The notes beneath the pieces are model-generated. The model ran no database searches. It was not told the DNA's origin and saw only the letters and a list, made by a program, of their open reading frames with translations. This document shows, piece after piece, positions 47,338-59,877 of a stretch of DNA of 64,000 nucleotides (positions within the stretch are counted from its first letter, which is position 1; every line of letters starts with the position of its first letter). Source of the stretch: Phytoseiulus persimilis (lineage: Eukaryota > Arthropoda > Arachnida > Mesostigmata > Phytoseiidae); the NCBI GenBank assembly GCA_037576195.1, contig CM075102.1:3596001-3660000 (forward strand), given 5' to 3'. The position numbers and the translations under genes are program-made.

Positions 47338-50300
47338 CTTCCCAACTCTGGAGGGGTGATTCCGGTACCAATCTGACCATTATTTTCCAAGCCTGGAGGG
47401 GTGATACCGGGACCAATCTGAGCATTACTTTCCAAACCTGGAGGGGTGATTCCGGGACCAATCTGAGCATTACTTTCCAATTCTGGAGGGGTGATTCCGA
47501 GACCTATCTGACCATGAATTTCCAACTCTGGAGGGGTGATTCCGAGACCAATCTGACCATTATTTTCCAACTCTGGAGGGGTGATTCCGAGACCCATCTG
47601 ACCATTAATTTCCAACTCTGGAGGGGTGATTCCGGGACTAATCTGACCATTATTTTCTAACTCAGGAGGGTAGACTCCGAGACCTATCTGACCATGAATT
47701 TCCAACTCTGGAGGGGTGATTCTGGGACTAATCTGACCATTATTTTCTAACTCTGGAGGGGTGATTCCGCGACCAATCTGACCATTATTTTATACTCTGG
47801 AGGGGTGATTCCGAGACCAATCTGACCATTATTTTCCAACTCTGGAGGGGTGATTCCGAGACGAATCTGACCATTATTTTCTAACTCTGGAGGGGTGATT
47901 CCGGGACCAATCTGAGCATCACTTTCCAAACCTGGAGGGGTGATTCCGGGACCAATCTGAGCATTACTTTCCAATTCTGGAGGGGTGATTCCGAGACCAA
48001 TCTGAGCATTACTTTGCAATTCTGGAGGGGTGATTCCGGGACCAATCTGACCATTATTTTCCAACTCAGGAGGGGTGATTCCGAAACCTATCTGACCATG
48101 AATTTCCAACTCTGGAGGGGTGATTCCGAGACCAATCTGACCATTATTTTCCAACTCTGGAGGGGTGATTCTGAGACCCATCTGACCATTAATTTCCAAC
48201 TCTGGAGGGGTGATTCCGGGACCAATCTGACCATTATTTTCCAACTCAGGAGGGGTGATTCCGAGACCTATCTGACCATGAATTTCCAACTCTGGAGGGG
48301 TGATTCCGAGACCAATCTGACCATTATTTTCCAACTCTGGAGGGGTGATTCCGAGACCTATCTGACCATGAATTTCCAACTCTGGAGGGGTGATTCTGGG
48401 ACTAATCTGGCCATTATTTTCTAACTATGGAGGGGTGATTCCGAGACCAATCTGACCATTATTTTCCAACTCTGGAGGGGTGATTCCGAGACGAATCTGA
48501 CCATTATTTTCCAACTCTGGAGGGGTGATTCCGAGACCTATCTGACCATGAATTTCCAACTCTGGAGGTCTGGGACTAATCTGACCATTATTTTCCAACT
48601 CTGGAGGGGTGATTCCGAGACCCATCTGACCATTAATTTCCAACTCTGGAGGGGTGATTCCGGGACCAATCTGACCATTATTCTCCAAGCCTGGAGGGGT
48701 GATTCCGGGACCAATCTGACCATTATTTTCCAACTCTGGAGGGGTGATTCCGGGACCAATCTGACCATTATTTTCCAACTCTGGAGGGATGATTCCGAGA
48801 CGAATCTGACCATTATTTTCCAACTCTGGAGGGGTGATTCCGAGACCTATCTGACCATGAATTTCCAACTCTGGAGGGGTGATTCTGGGACTAATCTGAC
48901 CATTATTTTCTAACTCTGGAGGGGTGATTCCGAGACCAATCTGACCATTATTTCATACTCTGGAGGGGTGATTCCGAGAGCAATCTGACCATCATTTTCC
49001 AACTCTGGAGGGGTGATTCCGAGACGAATCTGACCATTATTTTCTAACTCTGGAGGGGTGATTCCGGGACCAATCTGAGCATTACTTTCCAATTCTGGAG
49101 GGGTGATTCCGAAACCTATCTTACCATGAATTTCCAACTCTGGAGGGGTGATTTCGAGACCAATCTGACCATTATTTTCCAACTCTGGAGGGGTGATTCT
49201 GAGACCCATCTGACCATTAATTTCCAACTCTGGAGGGGTGATTCCGGGACCAATCTGACCATTATTTTCCAACTCAGGAGGGGTGATTCCGAGACCTATC
49301 TGACCATGAATTTCCAACTCTGGAGGGGTGATTCCTAGACCAATCTGACCATTATTTTCCAACTCTGGAGGGGTGATTCCGAGACCTATCTGACCATGAA
49401 TTTCCAACTCTGGAGGGGTGATTCTGGGACTAATCTGGCCATTATTTTCTAACTATGGAGGGGTGATTCCGAGACCAATCTGACCATTATTTTCCAACTC
49501 TGGAGGGGTGATTCCGAGACGAATCTGACCATTATTTTCCAACTCTGGAGGGGTGATTCCGAGACCTATCTGACCATGAATTTCCAACTCTGGAGGTCTG
49601 GGACTAATCTGACCATTATTTTCCAACTCTGGAGGGGTGATTCCGAGACCCATCTGACCATTAATTTCCAACTCTGGAGGGGTGATTCCGGGACCAATCT
49701 GACCATTATTCTCCAAGCCTGGAGGGGTGATTCCGGGACCAATCTGACCATTATTTTCCAACTCTGGAGGGGTGATTCCGGGACCAATCTGACCATTATT
49801 TTCCAACTCTGGAGGGATGATTCCGAGACGAATCTGACCATTATTTTCCAACTCTGGAGGGGTGATTCCGAGACCTATCTGACCATGAATTTCCAACTCT
49901 GGAGGGGTGATTCTGGGACTAATCTGACCATTATTTTCTAACTCTGGAGGGGTGATTCCGAGACCAATCTGACCATTATTTCATACTCTGGAGGGGTGAT
50001 TCCGAGAGCAATCTGACCATCATTTTCCAACTCTGGAGGGGTGATTCCGAGACGAATCTGACCATTATTTTCTAACTCTGGAGGGGTGATTCCGGGACCA
50101 ATCTGAGCATTACTTTCCAATTCTGGAGGGGTGATTCCGAGACCAATCTGAGCATTACTTTGCAATTCTGGAGGGGTGATTCCGGGACCAATCTGACCAT
50201 TATTTTCCAACTCAGGAGGGGTGATTCCGAAACCTATCTGATCATGAATTTCCAACTCTGGAGGGGTGATTCCGAGACCAATCTGACCATTATTTTCCAA

Positions 50301-53300
50301 CTCTGGAAGGGTGATTCTGAGACCCATCTGACCATTAATTTCCAACTCTGGAGGGGTGATTCCGAGACCAATCTGACCATTATTTTCCAACTCTGGAGGG
50401 GTGATTCCGAGACGAATCTGACCATTATATTCCAACTCTGGAGGGGTGATTCCGAGACCTATCTGACCATGAATTTCCAACTCTGGAGGGGTGATTCTGG
50501 GACTAATCTGACCATTATTTTCCAACTCTGGAGGGGTGATTCCGAGACCTATCTGACCATGAATTTCCAACTCTGGAGGGGTTATTCTGGGACTAATCTG
50601 ACCATTATTTTCCAACTCTGGAGGGGTGATTCCGAGACCAATCTGACCATTATTTTCCAACTCTGGAGGGGTGATTCCGAGACCCATCTGACCATTAATT
50701 TCCAACTCTGGAGGGGTGATTCCGGGACCAATCTGACCATTATTTTCCAAGCCTGGAGGGGTGATTCCGGGACCAATCTGACCATTATTTTCCAACTCTG
50801 GAGGGGTGATTCCGGGACCAATCTGACCATTATTTTCCAACTCTGGAGGGATGATTCCGAGACGAATCTGACCATTATTTTCCAACTCTGGAGGGGTGAT
50901 TCCGAGACCTATCTGACCATGAATTTCCAACTCTGGAGGGGTGATTCTGGGACTAATCTGACCATTATTTTCTAACTCTGGAGGGGTGATTCCGAGACCA
51001 ATCTGACCATTATTTTCCAACTCTGGAGGGGTGATTCCGAGACCAATCTGACCATTACTTCCCAAGTCTGGAGAGGTGATTCCAGGACCGATCTGAGCAT
51101 TACTTTCCAACTCTGGAGGGATTATCCCAGGAAAAATCTGACCCTACTCCTCCAAGTCTGAAGGGGTGATTCCGGCACCAATGTGACCATACTTTTCCAA
51201 GTCTGGAGGGATGATTCCGGGACCAATCTGGCAATAATTGCCCCAGTCTGGAGGGAAGATTCCGGGACCAATCTGACCATACTTCTCCGAATCTGGAGGG
51301 GTGATTCTGGAACCGATCTGATCATACTTTCCAAAACCTGGAGGAGTGATTCCGGGAGCAGTCCGACCATACTCCGATTCTGGAGGGGTGATGAGAGACT
51401 AATCTGACCACACTCCCCAAGTTTGGAGGGCTGATTCGAGGACCAAGCCGACCATACTTTTCCAAGCCTGGAGGGGTGATTCCGGCACCAATATGACCAT
51501 ACTTTTCCAAGTCTGAAGGGGTGATTCCGGCACCAATGTGACCATACTTTTCCAAGTCTGGAGGGATGATTCCGGGACCAATCTGACAATAATTGCCCCA
51601 GTCTGGAGGGAAGATTCCGGGACCAATCTGACCATACTTCTCCGAATCTGGAGGGGTGATTCTGGAACCGATCTGATCATACTTTCCAAAACCTGGAGGA
51701 GTGATTCCGGGAGCAGTCCGACCATACTCCGATTCTGGAGGGGTGATGAGAGACTAATCTGACCACACTCCCCAAGTTTGGAGGGCTGATTCGAGGACCA
51801 AGCCGACCATACTATTCCAAGTCTGGAGAAGTGATTCTGGGATCAATCTGACCATACTTTTCCAAGTCTGGAGGGGTGATTCCGGGACCAATCTGACCAT
51901 TATTTTCCAACCCTGGAGGGGTGATTCCGAGACGAATCTGATCATTATTTTCCAACTCTGGAGGGGTGATTCCGAGACCTATCTGACCATGAATTTCCAA
52001 CTCTGGAGGGGTGATTCTGGGACTAATCTGACCATCATTTGCTAACTCTAGAGGGGTGATTCCGAGACCAATCTGACCATTATTTTCTAACTCTGGAGGG
52101 GTGATTTCGAGACCAATCTGACCATTATTTTCCAACTCTGGAGGGGTGATTCCGAGACCAATCTGACCATTACTTCCCAAGTCTGGAGAGGTGATTCCAG
52201 GACCGATCTGAGCATTACTTTCCAACTCTGGAGGGATTATCCCAGGAAAAATCTGACCATACTCCTCCAAGCCTGGAGGGGTGATTCCGGCACCAATATG
52301 ACCATACTTTTCCAAGTCTGGAGGGATGATTCCGGGACCAATTTGACAATAATTTCCCCAGTCTGGAGGGAAGATTCCGGGACCAATCTGACCATACTTC
52401 TCCGAATCTGGAGGGGTGATTCTGGAACCGATCTGATCATACTTTCCAAAACCTGGAGGAGTGATTCCGGGAGCAGTCCGACCATACTCCGATTCTGGAG
52501 GGGTGATGAGGGACTAATCTGACCATACTCCCCAAGTTTGGAGGGCTGATTCGAGGACCAACCCGACCATGCTTTTCGAAACCTGGAGGGGTTATTCCGG
52601 GAGAAATCTGACCATACTTTTCCAAGTCTGGAGAAGTGATTCTGGGATCAATCTGACCATACTTTTCCAAGTCTGGAGGGGTGATTCCGGGACCAATCTG
52701 ACCATTATTTTCCAACTCTGGAGGGGTGATTCCGAGACGAATCTGACCATTATTTTCCAACTCTGGAGGGGTGATTCCGAGACCTATCTGACCATGAATT
52801 TCCAACTCTGGAGGGGTGATTCTGGGACTAATCTGACCATTATTTTCTAACTCTGGAGGGGTGATTCCGAGAGCAATCTGAGCATTACTTTCCAACTCTG
52901 GAGGGATTATCCCAGGAAAAATCTGACCATACTCCTCCAAGTCTGGAGGGGTGATTCCGGCACCAATATGTCCATACTTTTCCAAGTCTGGAGGGATGAT
53001 TCCGGGACCAATCTGACAATAATTTCCCCAGTCCGGAGGGAAGATTCCGGGACCAATCTGACCATACTTCTCCGAATCTGGAGGGGTGATTCTGGAACCG
53101 ATCTGATCATACTTTCCAAAACCTGCAGGAGTGATTCCGGGAGCAGTCCGACCATACTCCGATTCTGGAGGGGTGATGAGGGACTAATCTGACCACACTC
53201 CCCAAGTTTGGAGGGCTGATTCGAGGACCAACCCGACCATACTTTTCGAAACCTGGAGGGGTGATTCCGGGAAAAATCTGAACATACTTTTCCAAGTCTG

Positions 53301-54490
53301 GAGAAGTGATTCTGGGATCAATCTGACCATACTTTTCCAAGTCTGGAGGGGTGATTCCGGGACCAATCTGACCATTATTTTCCAACTCTGGAGGGGTGAT
53401 TCCGAGACGAATCTGACCATTATTTTCCAATTCTGGAGGGGTGATTCCGAGACCTATCTGACCATGAATTTCCAACTATGGAGGGGTGATTCCGAAACGA
53501 ATCTGACCATTATTTTCCAATTCTGGAGGGGTGATTCCGAGACCTATCTGACCATGAATTTCCAACTCTGGAGGGGTGATTCTGGGACTAATCTGACCAT
53601 ACTCCTCCAAGTCTGGAGGGGTGATTCCGGCACCAATATGTCCATACTTTTCCAAGTCTGGAGGGATGATTCCGGGACCAATCTGACAATAATTTCCCCA
53701 GTCCGGAGGGAAGATTCCGGGACCAATCTGACCATACTTCTCCGAATCTGGAGGGGTGATTCTGGAACCGATCTGATCATACTTTCCAAAACCTGCAGGA
53801 GTGATTCCGGGAGCAGTCCGACCATACTCCGATTCTGGAGGGGTGATGAGGGACTAATCTGACCACACTCCCCAAGTTTGGAGGGCTGATTCGAGGACCA
53901 ACCCGACCATACTTTTCGAAACCTGGAGGGGTGATTCCGGGAAAAATCTGAACATACTTTTCCAAGTCTGGAGAAGTGATTCTGGGATCAATCTGACCAT
54001 ACTTTTCCAAGTCTGGAGGGGTGATTCCGGGACCAATCTGACCATTATTTTCCAACTCTGGAGGGGTGATTCCGAGACGAATCTGACCATTATTTTCCAA
54101 CTCTGGAGGGGTGATTTCGAGACCTATCTGACCATGAATTTCCAACTATGGAGGGGTGATTCTGGGACTAATCTGACCATTATTTTCGAACTCTGGAGGG
54201 GTGATTCCGAGACCAATCTGAACATTATTTTCCAACTCTGGAGGGGTGATTCCGAGACCAATCTGACCATTATTTTCTAACTCTAGAGGGGTGATTCCGA
54301 GACCAATCTGACCATTATTTTCCAACTCTGGAGGGGTGATTCCGAGACCAATCTGACCATTACTTCCCAAGTCTGGAGAGGTGATTCCAGGACCGATCTG
54401 AGCATTACTTCCCAACTCTGGAGGGATTATCCCAGGAAAAATCTGACCATACTCCTCCAAGTCTGGAGGGGTGATTCCGGCACCAATATC
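47338..54490. repeat. 45-bp minisatellite array, third block
   Basis: About 159 units with higher-order structure. A segment starting near 48390 recurs 1028 bp later almost unchanged. In the last 3.4 kb, segments recur at spacings of 355, 760 and 670 bp (for example 52921 against 53591). From about 51130 the unit type changes to ACCATACTTTTCCAAGTCTG, whose minus-strand reading YGQIGPGITPPDLEK is closest to the old copies at 19 and 31.5 kb. The array ends abruptly at 54490. Confidence 0.97.
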
Positions 54491-55736
54491 ACGAAGCTTG
54501 AGAATTCAGAATGGAGGCTGTGGCCGAGGCTGCGCAATTTATGCTTTCCACGTCGTCATATCTCTTGAGAAGTCAGGAAGCACGATACGGCTTCATGTAT
54601 CTCGGATCCGTTGCCATCACGAAGGAGTCGCTCCTGATTCTTAGTCCGCCAGTGTCTTTCTTACTTCGGGACTGATATCATAACGCTGTCAGAGAACGGA
54701 GTGTGTGCAGCCCGATATCCTCAGCTTCACCGACGCACATATTGATAGCTGACGTGAGTGAATGAAACTCCGTGTCCTTTCGGTGGGGGGGGGGGGGGGG
54801 GGCACGTGGAAATACACTGATCCAAGCACCCATAGTGGGAAACGGAGAGTTGCGCGGCTGACGAGTGTTCCGTAGCTAGTACTTTCTCTCCGGGATGATC
54901 CGGAAAGGCTGGAGGGAGCAGTTCGGATCATAATCCTGGGGAGACTCGGGTACACTGACGAGAAAGTGACCTGAACCGGACACAGAACTTGACAGGATAG
55001 ATCACGCAGATGACTTGACGGAGCTTTTGAAGTCGGTCTGAGGATTGGACGCCACACGAGAACCTCACGACGCCTGACGTTCATCAATCGGAGCCAATGA
55101 GAAATCCGCGGACACCGTCTTCCTGTACAGGATTCCCAACTCTGCGCAGTTTCTCGCGCGGTTCTCGATCTCGTGGGGGCTTGAAAGCTTGGAAAAACGA
55201 AGAGTACGATGAAAGTTTCGGTGGAAATATTTCATGACTCGCAAACGCAGAGCCTTTCCGCGATGGAAAGATAGCCAAAGATAACTAGAAAGTCGCATCC
55301 GAAGCCTATGCAGGATGCCCATCGCCGTGGCAGTCGGTCTCTGCAGCGGCGTGAAACCTCTCACACGATTCGGTAGTGTTGGTGCGCTTTGAGCCAGTGT
55401 TTTGCGCGGGGATCGCTGGCAGAATACTCAGCGAACATCGGTCCGGGCCACCGGAAGGCACGAGAAATCGAGGAACTCCCGCAGCTTTGAGAGATTCCAA
55501 AGTAAATTACAAGGCCTGCAGGGAATCTTTCGAGGTTTCCGAGGTTCGATATCATCACAATGTTCTCGTTCTCAGAACAGGCAACCGCAAAATGGCATAC
55601 CCGTGCTCGAAGATTCTGGAATCTGGAACCATGCGAGGTGTCCAACTCCGAGGCGGCATCTGTCTGCCTCACAGGCAAGGAAAGGCCTCAAGTGTCTCAC
55701 AGCCGAAATCTCTGATCACCATCTTAAAGAAAGATA
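54491..55736. other. Right flank of the minisatellite; no gene recognised
   Basis: Holds a run of 18 G at 54785-54802. Overlapping open frames up to 145 codons near 55361-55821 show no family motif. Confidence 0.4.
54785..54802 (+). repeat. Poly(G) run of 18
   Basis: Homopolymer, likely to be length-variable and prone to sequencing error. Confidence 0.9.
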
Positions 55737-55776
55737 CCGTAAACTCTCGAACAGTAGGGCGGGCTCTATCAGACGG

Positions 55777-55975
55777 GCGATCTCTAACAGGCAGGCGGGT
55801 TTCAAACGTCTGAAAAAATAATCGTGCATCTTCCAATAGACGGGCGATCTCTAACAGGCAGGCGGGTTTCAAACGTCTGAAAAAATAATCGGGCATCTTC
55901 CAATAGACGGGCGATCTCTGACAGGCAAGCGGGCATCGACCATTTGAAGAAATAACTGGGCAATCGCTCATGAAC
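55777..55975 (+). repeat. 67-bp direct repeats, left cluster
   Basis: Three consecutive units. The first two are nearly identical and the third is diverged. Each includes GGCGGGTTTCAAACGTCTG and GAAAAAATAAT. Confidence 0.85.
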
Positions 55976-56462
55976 GGGCTCGTCACAGTCAGTTAGGAGG
56001 CGGATAGACGCTCCTCGAATATTAGGCAAGTTCTATTGGTCTGATTCGCTGTCGGACACCGCGCGGAAGAATGGAGAGTCCCTCTCCGTGCGTGTTCCAA
56101 GTCTTGAGTGGAGTCAAACCGGAGTCGATAGACGAGAAATAACCGTGTAACTAAAATAGACCGTGTAACTAACACGCAATAAATCTGTTATAGACGAGAA
56201 CAAAACGTGAAACAGCCTCTCTGGAGCGAATGCGCGCTGAAAATTCAAAATGATTCTGTGTGCTGTTCCCTCTTCGGCGACCGACCGACAGCTCCTCTAG
56301 CGATTGCCCGATTTAGAGAAATTCTCGCTAACTCCGATCATGCCAACTAGGAAGTCATATCCCGGCGTATTCGGCTCCCAGTATCTAATCATACGAAAAT
56401 TTCGCAAAAGATGAAAAGATCGATTCATACAAGATAGAGTAAAAGATGGACGCCCCTCATCC

Positions 56463-56660
56463 AAAGACGGGCGATCTCTAACAAGCAGGCGGGTTTCAAA
56501 CATCTGAAAAAATAATCGGGCATCTTCCAATAGACGGGCGGTCTCTGACAGACAGGCGGGTCTGGAACATTCGAAAAAATAAACGGGCATCTTCCAATAG
56601 ACGGGCAATCTCTAAAAGACAGGCGGGTCTGGAACATTTGAAAAAATAAACGGGCCGCCC
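56463..56660 (+). repeat. 67-bp direct repeats, right cluster
   Basis: Three units in the same orientation as the left cluster, with CATCTTCCAATAGACGGGC junctions. The last one runs into the right terminal repeat. Confidence 0.85.
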
Positions 56661-56682
56661 TAATGTTAGAGAGTTTACGGTA

Positions 56683-59256
56683 TGCGTTTTTTTGTTGATT
56701 CTACGCGCCTTTGAATCCGTTAAGGGAGTACCTTAGTCAAATCGCAGAATTCACAGGTTCTGCACTTGGAGGGGTGGGACTGTGACCATTAGGAAGAGCA
56801 CCAAGGATTATCTCGACAGGAGAAAAAGAAAACCCGCAAATTTCGTTTTCTTCGAATCAATGGCGAAGAACCATGGGTTCGGGCGAAACTGGTTCCAGAG
56901 AAAACCACGCGGACAAGTTCCGCGGGACATGTGGCTACGTGTATAGGAGGGGCGGGGGTAAGTGTGTAAGTTTCTGCAATTCGGATAAAATTTTCCAGGA
57001 CCTCTTCACGGAGTTGAGATTCCGAAATACGGAAAAAAATCACGGTTCATCCTATAAGGTGCGAGGCCGGCGATCTAATAACCTGAGCGAAATAATCCGG
57101 AGTCCGATACTTAAGCATCATCCGCCAACCATGCTCTCATTATCATTAAAAAATTGGTGGCAACCGGTCGCGTACTCTTCCCAGGGACCGGTTCTGGAGA
57201 TCAGCCGGAATAACAATTTCCCAAATGTGAATCGTGACTTGACGGAGGAAGGCTCTGGAACTAGGAAAGATTTCCGTCTCCCGAGGCTTTGATTTGGTCG
57301 TGGAAGGCCACATCTCTCTAGGAGAAGACTGTGGAACGCTTCCGAGTTGCTGAATTCGTACACGATCGGAGTCCGACGTGAGCATCAGGAGTTTGCAGTG
57401 TTTAGAAGCCTGGAATTCGGAAGTGACCATAGCGCCATCTTCAAAAATGCGTTCATGCGCTGCTCGCTCGATTCCAAATTTTCGCGCGTGGATTCTCAAA
57501 GGTCTCCCCTACCGAAATATGCACAGAACAGAAATCGGTGAGGTTGACGAAAATATCGATTTTTCCGAGTAAGGTACCCCTTTAACGCGTTAAATGAGCT
57601 GCCGCACGTCAGCCGCGCATCACCAGCTGACTGCTGATCAAACGCTCCGCCGAGACAGCGGACTACTGCCTCATATTTCTCCGGCATCGATCAGCGCCCG
57701 CTGAGGGGAAGCGTGAACGAATGCATCCATCCACCTGGACAGACTGCAAGCATTGGGGCCTTGTTGCCGCCTTCCGAAATCTTCTGGGAAGATCGGTCCG
57801 ATAAAGTCTGCTGTGTATCACAGAGAGCAACTCTTTCGCCTGCGGCGCACCGCAGCAGCTTTCGGGCCTACATACAAGCCGGTTGGTGAAAAGAGGGGAG
57901 CGTGCTTACTTTCGGTGGCCCATCGGAACGATACGGGAGCGCATCCGGAAAATGGAATAGATGGAAGTTTCGCCCCCAGATGTTCTTTCCCGTCCTTCCC
58001 AACCAAGCTCTCCGAGATCATGGTTGAGAACGAGTCTCTCGAACGCCAAGATCAGAACAAGGTCTCCAATCTCCGATTGCCAGTTCCGCTCTCCTTCTTG
58101 GAGGCTCTCCATTATCGACCGAGGCGTCCAGTCGCGGAAGATCGTTCGCAATGCTGTCATCGAGCTTTGACCTGCTTCAATTGGATATGAGGCCGATACA
58201 AGAAGTTCTTTCAGAACATTTCGTTGAGAATCTCTGTTTCAGTTTTCAGCGAGAAGTAATGTTGGAATCGGAGGCGATGCATTAGCAATATTCATTCACT
58301 GGTAGCATCACAAGAAAGCGTTTGCCAATGGCTAGATAATACTGATCGTCTTGAACGATAGTTTGAGGTGAACTGTATGTATGACCGGAAGCTCAGGAAG
58401 GGAGCAGGGACCCTACGGGGTGCACTGGGGTACAATTTTCCACACGATGGAGGATCCAGGAAGGATAATGCGATTGCGATTTCAAGCGCCGGGAGATTTA
58501 GGCTCTCGCCGCTGATCGGGAGCGCGCCAGCTGCCACGCAGCAAGAATCTCTGACCCAATATGACCGTTGAAGCCGAGTACAAAACGATGAAACCGCACT
58601 CCTTCTTCTCCTGTGGTGGTTCGGCAGATCAGTATGAAGAAACCGTGACGGCGTTCACCCAGCAGAAGAAGAGTGCGGTATCAGCACAGTTTTTTTCATC
58701 GTGTCCAACTAGTTGGACAGATTCCCCACCGATGTCTTGGAATCACGTTCTGAAAGAGTTTCTAGTGATCTGCAGAGGTAGCGCTCCTTCTGACCGTGCT
58801 ATTCAACTGCGGGGCGGATCACTTCGTTGAGCTGAGTGTGAGCTGATAGAGTCGGTGCGCCGCACGTCCACCGTTGTGCGGAAAGAACACGCCGAATAAG
58901 GGAAAATCTCAAATTGTTTTGAAGAACTCTCAACATTTCCAACCTCTCGTTCTCCAGCGGTTTGTTGCCCCTTCTTTCCCCCGCCAAGTTGACTGCGGAA
59001 CGGCCAGTCTTGTCTATACTCGCTGCTACTGATTTGGGCTCCTGGCTCTTCAGAGAAGCTTTGCCATCGTGTGAATCGCAGCTCAATTATCGGGACTCCA
59101 CGCTTCGCCCGGAAGTGAGAACCGTGTGATGCCACTCGCATTATCGCTTATGCTAGATAGTCAACACGCTCATCGAAGCTTTTCTTTTCGGCCTCAGTTT
59201 CTGCTGGATATTTTCAACCGTAGGAAGGACAGCAGTGCTGCATCGAACCGATTCTG
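56683..59256. other. No gene recognised
   Basis: Open frames up to 145 codons (for example 57753-58190 plus, 58803-59141 minus) overlap others on the opposite strand and show no domain. Confidence 0.4.
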
Positions 59257-59863
59257 ATGATGAGTTCTCGCTCACAGGAGCCTAGCGGAGAAGAGCCGGG
59301 CCCTTCGTCGTTGCCGGATGAGAATATGCTAGAAGCTGTTGAGGCCGTGCACCGACGGGTATTAAACACGGGAAGATCACCTGTTAGCCACGCGCGAGTA
59401 GCCTCAAGCGGTTCGACCGTTCTATTATGAATCGGAGCAGGAATGGTATCAGGGATTACTTGTCTCTTCTCAGGAGCTTCCACGGTGTCTTAAAGTTTTC
59501 ATCTTACAGGCGAACACCTCGAACGGGGTGGAAAAGATGCGAGAGATCGCGTTCGAACTATTCTCAAGAGACATTGCCGAATTGGTGGAAAAGCGGGAAG
59601 ACGACAAAGAGGATGACAGAGAGGCCATGTTCCGATCTCATTGGAATCTTTCCGATGAATTCACAAAAGTGAAATACCTCTTGAAGGCAAAAGACGCCAT
59701 GGACGTGGAGAATCAGGTGGACCTTCCCGCCGATCTCCTTAAACCCGCGTTCGCCACCGTTCTGCGTGAGCTTGAACGACAAGAGGCACTAATAGCCGAT
59801 CAAGAAGTCGTCATCGAAGAAATGAAACAGAAAATCTGTGAAAGCGAACCGGAGAGTCCTTGA
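59257..59863 (+). CDS. Small acidic coiled-coil protein, two exons, unknown function
   Basis: Exon 1 is 59257-59358 (two adjacent ATGs, ending VHRR before GTATTA). Exon 2 is 59510-59863, after the acceptor ATCTTACAG. Both junctions are phase 0, giving 151 aa. A canonical AATAAA sits at 59872-59877, just past the stop, which supports a real 3' end. The N-terminus is Ser/Pro/Glu-rich. Residues 35-150 are acidic and helical, with a likely coiled coil near the end (LRELERQEALIADQEVVIEE). There is no signal peptide or membrane span. The size and helical layout recall small Mediator or BLOC-type subunits, but I could not match it to a family. The donor GTATTA is weak. Confidence 0.55.
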
Positions 59864-59871
59864 GCTGGTGC

Positions 59872-59877
59872 AATAAA
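59872..59877 (+). terminator. Poly(A) signal AATAAA
   Basis: Nine bases after the stop codon of the two-exon gene. Such compact 3' ends occur in gene-dense arthropod genomes. Confidence 0.5.

Larger units (their letters stand above)
55737..56680. mobile_element. Non-autonomous TIR element with internal 67-bp repeats
   Basis: The ends are inverted repeats of about 30 bp: left CCGTAAACTCTCGAACAGTA and right, as reverse complement, CCGTAAACTCTCTAACATTA, followed by a shared GGGCGG. TA lies on both outer sides, which suits a TA target duplication (Tc1/mariner-like), though with so few bases this is not proven. Inside are two clusters of a 67-bp direct repeat (55777-55975 and 56463-56660) beginning GACGGGCGATCTCTAACAGG. 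The middle of about 490 bp has no transposase. Confidence 0.7.

Noticed and set aside
36061-54490. CRISPR-like regular repeats
   Set aside because: Units are contiguous with no unique spacers, the genome is eukaryotic and there are no cas genes.
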